DNA of 64,000 nt from Gammaproteobacteria bacterium (GCA_028293725.1 JAQGOE010000257.1:19707-83706), one strand, 5' to 3'; positions 1 through 8,298 are shown, counted from the stretch's first letter. Made by a program: numbers and translations. Notes: a model not told the origin generated them from the sequence alone.

Positions 1-1076
1 TCCTGGATCGGTGGCAGCAGGCGATCGGTGAACCTCACGTACTCGGTCATGAACTGCTTCGGATTCGTCCCCGGTATCTCGCGATAGCGCTCATCGAAAA
101 GCTGCGTCTCGAAGATCTCGCCACGGTCGATGGCCGCCTCGAACTCGGTACCGATGCGGTTCGCGGTCGCGATACCGAGATCGATGATGGGCGTATCGGC
201 GGTAGACACCCCGCTCTCGGCGATGAATTCGATCAGGGTCTCGCTCAGATTCAGGAGTTCGTCGACCCGCTTGTCCGCCTGTGTCAGGTTGCTGGAGGAA
301 AGTTGCACACCGTTGGCCAACTCGCCCAGCTCCGACAGCGTGACGTCGCAGGCTTCGAGATTGCTGGCGGCGGAGGCCGCTATCGCGTCGATTTCGCGGC
401 CCACGGTGTTGAACGCGTCATGTGAGCGAATGATCACGCCGTTGACCTGCTCCACACTGGCAGCGGCCTGAGCAGCGTGTTTGTTGGAAGCACTGCTCTC
501 GGTGACGAGCCCGCTGATCTGCTCGCCGAGGGCACGCACACTGGCGGTAATCCGATCGGTGGCGGTGCGGGTCTGGTCGGCCAGGCTCTTCACCTCGGCG
601 GCAACGACCGCGAAGCCACGGCCGGCCTCGCCCGCCCGGGCGGCTTCGATGCCGGCGTTGAGTGACAGCAGCTTGGTCTGCTTGGCGATGGTCTCGATCG
701 AGCCCGCCACTTCGCCAATCTGCTTGACCACCGGCGCAAAAGAATTGAGGCGCTCCTCGATCCGTTTCACCGCCGTGGTCAAATGACCGATCTGCTGCAC
801 AGCACTACCCATCAGTGCGCGCGACTCGGCGATCTCCGTGCCCGCCATGGAAGCGGCGTTCTGCGCTTCCCGTGCCGCCGTATCAATCGCGCGATTTCCC
901 GACACCATCGTCTGCGCCGACTGTTCCAACTCCTCGCACTGCGCCGCCTGGGTCGAAATGCGCGTCGTCACCTCCTCCAGGTTGCCGGCGATGTCGGCCA
1001 CCTCGACCCCCAAGGAGCCGATCCGCCCTGCCAGCTCCGCAATCAGACGCGCGCTGTCGATCTCAACGTTGCCCAT
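1..1076 (-). CDS. Soluble methyl-accepting chemotaxis protein, partial
   Basis: Chemotaxis-type signal transducer that would relay a sensed cue to a CheA/CheW array. The frame starts at an ATG at 1076 and is still open at base 1, so about 358 residues are visible and the C-terminus is missing. There is no hydrophobic membrane segment, so the protein is probably cytoplasmic. The hallmark signalling hairpin tip lies at residues 128-165 ([20 protein letters not shown], then [17 protein letters not shown]). After a helical stretch, residues from about 300 form a separate domain with the motif [13 protein letters not shown], cut by the window edge. I recall similar C-terminal domains in other soluble transducers, where they may be the sensor. 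No che genes are adjacent. Family assignment is firm; the ligand is unknown. Confidence 0.9.
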   Translation of the reverse strand, partial: MGNVEIDSARLIAELAGRIGSLGVEVADIAGNLEEVTTRISTQAAQCEELEQSAQTMVSGNRAIDTAAREAQNAASMAGTEIAESRALMGSAVQQIGHLTTAVKRIEERLNSFAPVVKQIGEVAGSIETIAKQTKLLSLNAGIEAARAGEAGRGFAVVAAEVKSLADQTRTATDRITASVRALGEQISGLVTESSASNKHAAQAAASVEQVNGVIIRSHDAFNTVGREIDAIAASAASNLEACDVTLSELGELANGVQLSSSNLTQADKRVDELLNLSETLIEFIAESGVSTADTPIIDLGIATANRIGTEFEAAIDRGEIFETQLFDERYREIPGTNPKQFMTEYVRFTDRLLPPIQ

Positions 1077-1166
1077 GATATCCCCCGACGCCGCGGATGA
1101 GCTTCATGAGATGACTTTCGCGCCACTCTTGCAAGTGTTCAGCGAATGGAACACTCGCCAGACACA

Positions 1167-2591
1167 CTACTGGGAAGTCACGGCTTTCAGGTATTGATAG
1201 AAAAACTCGTTACCCTTGTAGAACGACTCGACGCCCAACCGCTCGTCGCGGCCGTGTGCCCGCTGGTTGTCCTTGTCAATGTCGATTCCGGTGACGGTGT
1301 AGGTTGGCATTCCCGCCGCGCTGGTAAAGACGCCATCCGAGGCGCCGGCGGACATGTTGGGCACAACCTTCAGACCCGGCCAGTTGCTAGCGACCAGGCT
1401 CTGCAGCGGCTTCATGATCTCGGGGCTCAGCGGCGGCGGCGGATAGCCTTTGCGATCCGAGGCTTTGTCCTGCACTTGGCCGTTATCGTCGATGGACCGC
1501 ACCACGATGCGCTGATCCGCCACCACCCGGATGAGATCCTGCCGCACCTCCTCCGGGGAGTGGCCGGGCAGAATGCGGCAGTTCACCACCGCGGCCGCCC
1601 GCTGCGGCAACGCGTTGTTGGCGTGACCACCCTCCAGGCGGGTCGCCACACACGTCGTGTGCATGATGGAGTGATCGTTCGGATCCTTCGACAGGCGCGT
1701 AATGGCCGCGGGATCCGGAGTGGCGCGCAGAATCGCGCGCATGTCAGCCGCCCGCTGGCCGCCTTCGATCGTGGCCATCTGCTCGTAGTAACCGCGGGTG
1801 ACGGTGTTGAGCTCGAAGGGAAATTCGTATTTCTCCAGCCGGCTCAATCCCGCGGCGAGCGCGTAGATGGCATTGTCCGGCACCGGCAACGAGCTGTGGC
1901 CTCCCGGATTGGTCGTCATCAGCTGATAGTCGCCGTAGACCTTCTCCGTGCCGTCGAGCTCATAGTACAGCGGCTTGCCGTGCTCACTGACGATCGAGGA
2001 GCCATCGTGATTGAGCACGAATTCGGCATCGATGAGCGCGCGTTGGTGTTGCAACAGCCAGTCGACGCCGTTCGAGCTGCCGCCCTCCTCGTCCGCGGTG
2101 AGCGCGAGGATAATGTCGCGGTTGGGACGGAATCCTTCCTTCTTCATGCGGATGAGCGAAGTCACCATGATGGCGTCGCCGTCCTTCATGTCCTGCGTGC
2201 CGCGGCCATAAAAATAGCCGTCTTTTTCGACGAACTTGAAGGGATCGGTAGTCCAGTCGTCGCGCCGGGCCTCCACCACGTCGAGGTGCCCGATCAACAG
2301 GACCGGCTTATGCTGTCCCGTACCACGCAGTCTCACCACCAGATTTTTCTTGCGGGCATTGGGCCCGAGAATGGCGATATCGCTATCCGCGAAACCGGCG
2401 GCCCGCAACCGCTTTGCCATGGCCTCCGCGGCCGTCGTCACGTTACCGACGGAGTCGGTGGTGTTGATCTCGATGAGGTCCTGGAAAATCGAGCGCGACA
2501 GCGCGTTGGGTGACTCTCCGCTCGCCTGAGCATGGGCGACACTGGCACACAACAACGCTGCCGACACGAATCCTAACGAACGTTGATCCAT
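1167..2591 (-). CDS. Secreted M20 family metallopeptidase
   Basis: Zinc-dependent exopeptidase or amidohydrolase of the M20 (ArgE/DapE/CPG2) family, 474 residues. The first 22 residues (LGFVSAALLCASVAHAQA) form a signal peptide, so it acts in the periplasm or outside. Metal and catalytic residues are visible: H102 and D104 in GHLDVVE, D134 in GRGTQDMKDG, the glutamate pair E168-E169 in TADEEGG, and a late histidine in AHGRDERLG. The middle (about 200-320) carries the dimerisation/lid insert typical of the family. The start is the ATG at 2591, which is followed at once by the signal peptide. It lies tail to head with the chemotaxis gene and is divergent from the C45 gene, with 435 bases between. 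The substrate cannot be read from sequence; a dipeptide or an N-acyl amino acid is likely. Confidence 0.88.
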   Translation of the reverse strand: MDQRSLGFVSAALLCASVAHAQASGESPNALSRSIFQDLIEINTTDSVGNVTTAAEAMAKRLRAAGFADSDIAILGPNARKKNLVVRLRGTGQHKPVLLIGHLDVVEARRDDWTTDPFKFVEKDGYFYGRGTQDMKDGDAIMVTSLIRMKKEGFRPNRDIILALTADEEGGSSNGVDWLLQHQRALIDAEFVLNHDGSSIVSEHGKPLYYELDGTEKVYGDYQLMTTNPGGHSSLPVPDNAIYALAAGLSRLEKYEFPFELNTVTRGYYEQMATIEGGQRAADMRAILRATPDPAAITRLSKDPNDHSIMHTTCVATRLEGGHANNALPQRAAAVVNCRILPGHSPEEVRQDLIRVVADQRIVVRSIDDNGQVQDKASDRKGYPPPPLSPEIMKPLQSLVASNWPGLKVVPNMSAGASDGVFTSAAGMPTYTVTGIDIDKDNQRAHGRDERLGVESFYKGNEFFYQYLKAVTSQ

Positions 2592-3026
2592 TTGTTTTTG
2601 ACCCCCGGTGGCTCGACCCCCTTCGGGCCGGCTTCCGGGAGGCTACACAAGGGTCGCTGCCGGCTGCAAGGCGGCGCAGCAGCGGTGGGCGGCTGCGGAT
2701 AGTAGAACCCGATCGGAAACGAGCCCTGACTGTAGCGTTCGAGAAGCTGAGCAAAGCGTAGCAATGTTGGAAATCGCATGGAGATTCTCCCGTCGCTGAT
2801 TCGCGTGGGAGCACTCTGCGACTTGCGTGCGGGACGAACAAACACACCCTCTAAAGGGTGCTTTAGAAAAGCTTCACGCCGGGTGCGAGCCGGTCCGGCG
2901 GTGCGCCGGTAAGGGACTGGAAATTATAGGAAAGTGTGACGCCGGGCCGGCTTTGGACCGTGGCGATCGGATAATACGGACCGACATGGAAGGCGATGTG
3001 AAGTCCGTTGGGCCCAAGGGCCGCGC
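2592..3026. other. Intergenic region between divergent M20 and C45 genes
   Basis: A 435-base gap without a convincing gene. It holds a short hairpin (CACCCT, loop CTAA, AGGGTG at 2845-2860) and an AT-rich patch GGATAATAC near 2969-2977 that could be a -10 region for the C45 gene. One frame on the plus strand, from a GTG at 2827 to a TGA at 3028-3030, gives 67 residues. Its stop overlaps the ATG of the C45 gene as ATGA, a pattern typical of coupled genes, but the peptide resembles nothing I recognise. No tRNA, repeat array or insertion sequence is visible. Confidence 0.5.
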
Positions 3027-4136
3027 ATGAGTGCTGCCAGGCTCGAAGAGACGGCAGCCTTCCCCTTCATTGAGGTTTCGGGGACCCCGCGCAATGTCGG
3101 CCTACAGTATGGCCGCAAGGCGGCCGGGCGCATTCACCGCAGCATTGACATCTATCGGCGCACCTTCGCCGAGAAGGGTGTCGACTGGACACTCGCTCGA
3201 GCGACGGCCGCACGCTTCGCGGTGCGCATCGAGCAGACCTATCCCCGTATCGCCGAGGAGATGCGCGCCCTCGCCGAGGGTGCCGAAGTCCCCTTTGAAG
3301 ACATTGTCGCCATCAATGCCCGCACCGAGCTCCTGCACGGAAGCTTCGGAAAAGCGCGCGAGAGCATTGACGACGTTGATGGATGCACCGGCGCGGTCGC
3401 GTTGCCCCCCACGACCCGTGAAGGCCACCTGATCCACGCGCAGAACTGGGACTGGCGTGACGAGTGTGCCGAATCTTCAATCGTGGTGAAGATCGTCCCC
3501 GACGTCGGCCCGAGCATGCTGGTGTTCGCGGAAGCCGGTGTGATGGCCTCTGTCGGGCTCAACAATTCAGGCATCGCGATTACCACCAACCATCTCGAGT
3601 GTGAGCAGGACGGGAAACGCGAAGGCTTGCCCAATCCTCTCGTGCGTCGTCACGTGTTGGCGCAATGCTCGCTCGGGTCCGCCATCGAAGTCGTGCTCAA
3701 AGCGGAGCGCGGCTTCTCCAGCAACTTTCTCATCTCACACCGGGAAGGCGAAGCGATCGATCTCGAGACGACCCCGGACCAGGTGTTCTGGCAGACACCC
3801 GAGGACGATCTCCTCGTACACGCGAACCACTTCATATCGCCACCGGCGCGTGTAGCAGTCCGCGACCTCGGCCTTCTCACGAGCGCGGACTCCCTTTATC
3901 GCGACAGCCGCGTCCGCCGCTACCTCCTCAGAGATCGCGGCCGAGTCACGCTGTCGACGATTCAGGCCGCCTTCCAGGATCGCTTCGGCGCTCCGCGTGG
4001 CGTATGCCGCGCCCCCATCCCCGGCAAAACGTCCTCGACAGTGGCTACGATCATCATGGACACGACCTCACAGATCATGTGGGTCGCGCCACGTCCTTAC
4101 GGCCCGCACAAGTTCACAGAGTATCGGCTTCCGTAG
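3027..4136 (+). CDS. C45 family peptidase / acyl-CoA:6-APA acyltransferase-like hydrolase
   Basis: Member of the Ntn-hydrolase family C45, which includes fungal isopenicillin N acyltransferase and many bacterial amidohydrolases; 369 residues. Members self-cleave before a cysteine that becomes the N-terminal nucleophile. That cysteine is visible as C120 in DDVDGCTGAVAL, followed by the family motif AQNWDW at about 138-143. Other family traits are the N-terminal segment FIEVSGTPRNVGLQYGR and a C-terminal IIMDTTSQIMWVA. There is no signal peptide, so it should be cytoplasmic. A PuuB-like FAD oxidase follows 42 bases downstream on the same strand, suggesting a two-gene unit that cleaves or transfers an acyl group on an amine and then oxidises the amine. 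The reaction is inferred; real penicillin chemistry is unlikely in this setting. Confidence 0.85.
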   Translation: MSAARLEETAAFPFIEVSGTPRNVGLQYGRKAAGRIHRSIDIYRRTFAEKGVDWTLARATAARFAVRIEQTYPRIAEEMRALAEGAEVPFEDIVAINARTELLHGSFGKARESIDDVDGCTGAVALPPTTREGHLIHAQNWDWRDECAESSIVVKIVPDVGPSMLVFAEAGVMASVGLNNSGIAITTNHLECEQDGKREGLPNPLVRRHVLAQCSLGSAIEVVLKAERGFSSNFLISHREGEAIDLETTPDQVFWQTPEDDLLVHANHFISPPARVAVRDLGLLTSADSLYRDSRVRRYLLRDRGRVTLSTIQAAFQDRFGAPRGVCRAPIPGKTSSTVATIIMDTTSQIMWVAPRPYGPHKFTEYRLP

Positions 4137-4178
4137 GCACCCGCCGGCCTGTACGCTGCGGCAAACGCCGCCTAAGCC

Positions 4179-5468
4179 GTGCTGATGCATCCATCGACTT
4201 ACTATCACGCTACTGCGACTGAGCCATTTCCGCGCGCGCCACAATTGACGGAGCGGATCACGGCCGACGTCTGTGTGGTCGGCGGCGGCTATACGGGACT
4301 CTCAGCGGCACTCCATCTTGCACGCCGCGGTGCTTCGGTAGTGCTTCTTGAAGAATCTCGTATCGGGGACGGTGCGTCCGGTCGCAATGGCGGACAGGTT
4401 CACAACGGTTTCCGGCACGAGCCCCCCTGGTTTGAATCCAGGCTCGGTGCGGACTTCGCGCGGCAGATCTGGTCGCTCGGCATCGAGGCACGTGAGCACC
4501 TCGACTGGCTGATCCGCACCTATAACATCGATGCACAGTACCTCCCGGGGCTTCTGCACCTGTGCCATAAGCGAAGTTACGTCGAGGAAACGCGCGCCCA
4601 CGTGGACGACATCATGAGCCGTTATCCCGATTCGGGGCTGCGGTTCGTCGACCAGGACGAAGCTCGCAGTCTCGTCAACAGCGATGGCTACTATGGCGGC
4701 TACCTGGACAGCCAATCGGGCCACCTGCATGCGCTCAACCTGGCGTTGGGGATCGCTCGCGCCGCCGGGCAACACGGTGCGCGACTTTATGAGCAGAGTG
4801 CAGTGAAGCACATTGCGCGCGCCTCAGCGCCGCTCTCAGGTTGGGAAGTTGAGACCGCCACGGGCTCGGTCAGAGCGGCGAACGTGATACTCGCCGGCAA
4901 CGGCTACCTGCGCAACCTGCAGCCGGTTGTCGAAGCCCGTGTCATGCCAATCAACAATTTCGTGGTAGCCACGGAACCGCTGGGGAGAGCGGCCGCGGAG
5001 CAGTTGATCCGCGGCCGGCTGGCCATATCCGACACCCGCTTCGTCGTGTACTACTTCCGCATCACCCCCGACGATCGCCTCTTGTTCGGTGGCGGCGAAA
5101 CGTACTCCTACCAATACCCGAAAGACATCGCAGGCATGGTTCGCGGGCACCTGTTGCGTGTTTTCCCGCAACTCAACAACACACGAATCGAGTATGCATG
5201 GGGTGGAACGCTCGCCGTCACGACTTCCCGCCTGCCATTCGTGCGCGAGATCGAGCCCGGCCTTTTCAACGCCAGCGGTTTCTCCGGCCAGGGAATAGTC
5301 GTTGCACCCTTTGCGGGTAAGGCCCTGGCGGATGCCATCGGCGGCGACCGCCGCGCGTTCAACCTTCTCGAGCAATTTCCAGTACGGCGCTTTCCGGGTG
5401 GACGCTATCTGCGCTGGCCGGTCCTGGTCGCCGCGATGTCCTGGTTTGCTTTGCGCGACCACCTCTGA
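4179..5468 (+). CDS. FAD-dependent amine oxidase, PuuB-like
   Basis: DAO-family flavoprotein of 429 residues, close in layout to gamma-glutamylputrescine oxidase PuuB. It would oxidise a primary or secondary amine to an aldehyde with release of ammonia and hydrogen peroxide. The dinucleotide-binding motif VGGGYTGLSAALHLA is at residues 33-47, followed by the flavin-contacting DGASGRNGGQ that marks this subfamily. The C-terminal half has FGGGETYSY and NASGFSGQGIVVAPFAGKA, the second FAD contact, and ends with RYLRWPVLVAAMSWFALRDHL, where PuuB homologues have a similar tail. The last 110 bases overlap the convergent GlxA-like regulator. No puuA, puuC or puuD is nearby, so the substrate may be another N-acylated amine released or made by the C45 protein upstream. 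Confidence 0.85.
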   Translation: MLMHPSTYYHATATEPFPRAPQLTERITADVCVVGGGYTGLSAALHLARRGASVVLLEESRIGDGASGRNGGQVHNGFRHEPPWFESRLGADFARQIWSLGIEAREHLDWLIRTYNIDAQYLPGLLHLCHKRSYVEETRAHVDDIMSRYPDSGLRFVDQDEARSLVNSDGYYGGYLDSQSGHLHALNLALGIARAAGQHGARLYEQSAVKHIARASAPLSGWEVETATGSVRAANVILAGNGYLRNLQPVVEARVMPINNFVVATEPLGRAAAEQLIRGRLAISDTRFVVYYFRITPDDRLLFGGGETYSYQYPKDIAGMVRGHLLRVFPQLNNTRIEYAWGGTLAVTTSRLPFVREIEPGLFNASGFSGQGIVVAPFAGKALADAIGGDRRAFNLLEQFPVRRFPGGRYLRWPVLVAAMSWFALRDHL

Positions 5469-6456
5469 GACCCGCTGACTCGCCGCCCGCCGCAGTGTGA
5501 AAGCGTTTGCGATACTCGCTCGGCGCGACCTTGAACTGCCGTAGAAAGCAGCGGCGTAGCAGCTCGGCGCTGGAAAACCCACAGCGGTTCGCGATCTGAT
5601 CCACGCTGTCGTCCGTCGAGGCCAACAGCGTGCGGGCGGCTTCCACCCGCACCTGCTCCACGTAACGAGCCGGAGTGTTGCCGAGCTCCTGGGAAAATAC
5701 GCGTGCGAAGTTCCGAGCGCTCATCGCGACGCGTGCCGCGAGTGTCTCCACACTGAGATCCTTCGCCAGATTCTCGGCGATCCACGCTTGTAACGCCTGG
5801 AGGCTCTTGCGCTCGGCTGCCTGCGCCGCCATCGCGACACTGAATTGCGCCTGGCTTCCCGGCCGTCGCAGGAAAACAACCATGTAGCGCGCAACATCGA
5901 GCGCCAGCGCGCTTCCGTAGTCCTCCTCGATGAGCGCCAGTGCGAGATCCATGCCCGCGGAGATCCCGGCGGAGGTGTAGACGCTGCCATCCTTCACAAA
6001 GATGGGATTCGGGTCCCACGACACTCCGGGGTGCTGGCGCGCGAAACTCTCTACAAACTTCCAGTGTGTCGTGGCGCGTTTGCCTGCCAACACACCCGCA
6101 TCCGCGAGCAGATACGCGCCCGTGCAGATCGAGCAGATCCGGCGTGCCTGTTTCGACATCTTGCGCAACCAGGCCAACAGCGCGGGATCGCGGGGCCCGC
6201 GGGTACCCGCGCCACCCGCAATGAGCAGCGTGTCGATCTTCCCTCGCAGCTCCGAGTAGTGTTTGTGCGCGAGGATCTTGACGCCGCTGTTGGTCGTCAG
6301 CGCCAGGTCGGCGGAATTCGTAACCAACTCGCTCTCGTAGCCGCGCCGGCCGGAGGACTCCTGCACCATCCTGCTGGCGATCCCGAATGCCTCCAGCGGG
6401 CCGATGACGTCCACCCCCGAGGCCGGAGGCACAGACAGCATGACAATCTTTTTCAT
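5359..6456 (-). CDS. GlxA-type transcriptional regulator (DJ-1/PfpI + AraC HTH)
   Basis: Transcription regulator of 365 residues. Residues 1-185 form a DJ-1/PfpI-like amidotransferase fold domain (IGPLEAFGIASRM near the start; the nucleophile-elbow cysteine lies in RICSICTGAYLLADAG). Residues 215-320 hold an AraC/XylS double helix-turn-helix (LAARVAMSARNFARVFSQE; QIANRCGFSSAELLRRCF; ending SEYRKRF). Such proteins often control amine, betaine or amino-acid catabolism, which fits the PuuB-like gene next door. The family normally ends soon after YRKRF; here about 40 more residues run antisense through the 3' end of the FAD oxidase gene, giving a 110-base convergent overlap. The start is the ATG at 6456, just before the domain. 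The MFS gene is divergent, 81 bases away, and may be a target. Confidence 0.88.
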   Translation of the reverse strand: MKKIVMLSVPPASGVDVIGPLEAFGIASRMVQESSGRRGYESELVTNSADLALTTNSGVKILAHKHYSELRGKIDTLLIAGGAGTRGPRDPALLAWLRKMSKQARRICSICTGAYLLADAGVLAGKRATTHWKFVESFARQHPGVSWDPNPIFVKDGSVYTSAGISAGMDLALALIEEDYGSALALDVARYMVVFLRRPGSQAQFSVAMAAQAAERKSLQALQAWIAENLAKDLSVETLAARVAMSARNFARVFSQELGNTPARYVEQVRVEAARTLLASTDDSVDQIANRCGFSSAELLRRCFLRQFKVAPSEYRKRFHTAAGGESAGLRGGRAKQTRTSRRPGPASADSVHPESAVLEIAREG

Positions 6457-6524
6457 GCCGCCAGCCTACCCTGTCTGGCGGGAATCGTGGGGTACTTGTC
6501 ATTCAGGCCAAGCTCCACCGCCGC

Positions 6525-6530
6525 TACAAT
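6525..6530 (+). promoter_or_regulatory. Candidate -10 element for the MFS gene
   Basis: TACAAT lies seven bases before the ATG at 6538, with no Shine-Dalgarno sequence between. Transcription from it would begin at or within a base or two of the start codon. The only -35-like hexamer (TTGTCA at 6496-6501) is 23 bases away, too far for a normal promoter, so this is tentative. Confidence 0.35.
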
Positions 6531-6537
6531 CATCCGA

Positions 6538-7800
6538 ATGAAGAAGCCGCACTACGCCTGGATCGTCCTGGCCATCACCTTTGTGGTCCTGCTGATCTCC
6601 GCCGCTACCCGGGCGACCCCGGGTGTGCTGATGGTGCCTCTCGAGCAGGAATTCGGCTGGTCCCGCGCGACCATCTCCATCGCGATTTCCATCAACCTGC
6701 TGCTCTATGGGCTCACTGGGCCGTTCGCCGCCGGGCTGGTGAACCGTTACGGCCCGCGGCGCGTCATGGCCGTAGCCGCCTTCCTGATGGGTCTGGGCAC
6801 GCTAGCCACGATCACCATGAAGCACCCCTGGCAGCTCATTGCGCTCTGGGGGGTTGTCGTCGGCACGGGCACGGGAATCATTGCGATCGTGCTCGGCGCC
6901 ACGGTCGTGCAGCGGTGGTTCTACCTCCACCGTGGGCTGGCGCTGGGGCTTCTGACAGCCAGCTCGGCAACCGGTCAGCTCGTCTTTCTGCCGGTGCTGG
7001 CGCAGCTCGTCGTCAGCTCCGGGTGGCGCTGGGCGGTGATTGTCGTTGCTGGCGTGGCGTTGCTCATCGCACCGATTACCTTCCTCGTCATGCGGGACCG
7101 GCCGCAGGACAAGGGGCTCACACCGCTCGGGCTCCCCGACACTGAGACGATACCGGCCCCGGCGACTGGCAATCCCTTCGTGGCGGCGGTTGGGGCGTTA
7201 CGCATGGCGAGCCGCAGCCGGGAGTTCTGGATCCTCGCCGGCAGCTTCTTCATCTGCGGAGCGAGCACCAACGGCCTCATCGGCACCCACCTCATTCCCG
7301 CCTGCATGGATCACGGCATTCCCGAAGTGCAGGCGGCCGGTCTGCTGGCGATGATGGGCATCTTCGATCTGATCGGCACGACCGGCTCGGGCTGGCTCTC
7401 GGACCGCTACGACAGCCGCATCTTGCTGATGACATATTACGGCCTGCGGGGTCTGGCCCTGCTCTACCTCCCCTTTGGGTTCGTCTCTGAGAATCACGGA
7501 CTGTCCCTCTTTGCCGTGTTCTACGGCCTCGACTGGATTGCCACCGTGCCGCCGACGGTCGCCCTGACGCGGCAGGCCTTCGGGGCCGAAAAGGCGGGCC
7601 TGGTCTTCGGGTGGATCATGGCGGCGCACCAGGTCGGCGCGGCCATGGCGGCCTCATTTGCCGGCTTTATTCGCACCAATGAGGGCAACTACGATCATGC
7701 CTTCATTTTCGCGGGTTTTCTCTGCATGATCTCCGCAATAGGCGTCCTTTTCGCCGGAAAACGGCCGACTGCGCCTGCCTTGAGTCCTCAGCCCGGTTAA
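6538..7800 (+). CDS. MFS transporter
   Basis: Major facilitator superfamily carrier, 420 residues, about twelve hydrophobic segments, inner membrane. It begins MKKPHYAWIVLAITFVVLL, a first helix typical of the oxalate/formate and monocarboxylate-type MFS group. The loop between helices 2 and 3 carries NRYGPRRVMAVAAF, the superfamily signature A region. A hydrophilic central loop (RDRPQDKGLTPLGLP) separates the two six-helix halves. The second half has the matching WLSDRYDSRILLMTYYGLRG. The ATG at 6538 is chosen because the first helix starts directly after it; the frame is open further upstream but that part is not MFS-like. It is divergent from the GlxA-like regulator. The substrate is unknown; an organic acid or amine product of the neighbouring enzymes is possible. 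Confidence 0.88.
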   Translation: MKKPHYAWIVLAITFVVLLISAATRATPGVLMVPLEQEFGWSRATISIAISINLLLYGLTGPFAAGLVNRYGPRRVMAVAAFLMGLGTLATITMKHPWQLIALWGVVVGTGTGIIAIVLGATVVQRWFYLHRGLALGLLTASSATGQLVFLPVLAQLVVSSGWRWAVIVVAGVALLIAPITFLVMRDRPQDKGLTPLGLPDTETIPAPATGNPFVAAVGALRMASRSREFWILAGSFFICGASTNGLIGTHLIPACMDHGIPEVQAAGLLAMMGIFDLIGTTGSGWLSDRYDSRILLMTYYGLRGLALLYLPFGFVSENHGLSLFAVFYGLDWIATVPPTVALTRQAFGAEKAGLVFGWIMAAHQVGAAMAASFAGFIRTNEGNYDHAFIFAGFLCMISAIGVLFAGKRPTAPALSPQPG

Positions 7801-7840
7801 CCGAGCCCCGCCTGCAACGTTTTATGGGGTAAGGGACGGG

Positions 7841-7846
7841 TATAAT
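7841..7846 (+). promoter_or_regulatory. Consensus -10 box upstream of the YXWGXW gene
   Basis: A perfect TATAAT sits about 95 bases upstream of the TTG start at 7941. The -35 region is poor (TTTTAT at 7820-7825). The box lies between the arms of a perfect 9-base inverted repeat, CCCCGCCTG at 7806-7814 and CAGGCGGGG at 7877-7885. Confidence 0.45.
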
Positions 7847-7940
7847 CCGTACCGGGAGCAGCGCCTTAGCCTGGAACAGGCGGGGCGTTCGCGCATTGAC
7901 CCAACAGCGAGTCAAGTCGCTGAAGCTGGAGGAATTTAAC

Positions 7941-8273
7941 TTGAAACGTAACAAGTCCGCGCCGCGTCCGGCGCATGCCCCGTTTAAGCGTACTCTGACC
8001 CTCGCATTGCTGGGTCCCCTTGCGATGGTTTCACTGGCCCAGGCGGCCGTTATCGACATCGAAGTTGCCCCACCCGCCCCGCGCGTCGTCGTTGCCCCGG
8101 CCCCGCGCCACGGATACATCTGGGCCCCTGGTTACTGGGCCTATCGCGGCCACCATCACGTCTGGGTCAATGGGCGCTACATCAGAGAGCGTCCCGGCCA
8201 GCGTTGGGTCGAGGACCGCTGGGTTCCGCACGAGGGCCGCTACCGGTACGAGCCGGGCCACTGGGAACGTTAA
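7941..8273 (+). CDS. Small exported YXWGXW-repeat protein
   Basis: Exported protein of about 110 residues from the YXWGXW (WXXGXW) repeat family, whose role is not established. The TTG at 7941 is preferred because GGAGGA at 7928-7933 stands seven bases before it. A lysine/arginine-rich N-terminus and the segment LTLALLGPLAMVSLAQA form a signal peptide. The mature part is rich in Pro, Trp, Tyr, His and Arg: YIWAPGYWAYRG, HHVWVNGRYIRERPG, then RWVEDRWVPHEGRYRYEPGHW, the aromatic/glycine spacing that names the family. It is likely periplasmic or on the cell surface. It stands alone between its own -10 box and a strong intrinsic terminator, so it is probably a single-gene transcript. Confidence 0.82.
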   Translation: MKRNKSAPRPAHAPFKRTLTLALLGPLAMVSLAQAAVIDIEVAPPAPRVVVAPAPRHGYIWAPGYWAYRGHHHVWVNGRYIRERPGQRWVEDRWVPHEGRYRYEPGHWER

Positions 8274-8298
8274 GTTAAGTTAGCGACTGACGATTGAG

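Noticed and set aside
1146..2513. Long plus-strand frame opposite the M20 peptidase
   Set aside because: Antisense shadow; all metal-site motifs of M20 are on the minus strand.
5845..6537. Upstream extension of the MFS frame
   Set aside because: The added 231 residues are antisense to the GlxA-like regulator and not MFS-like; the first membrane helix begins at the ATG at 6538.
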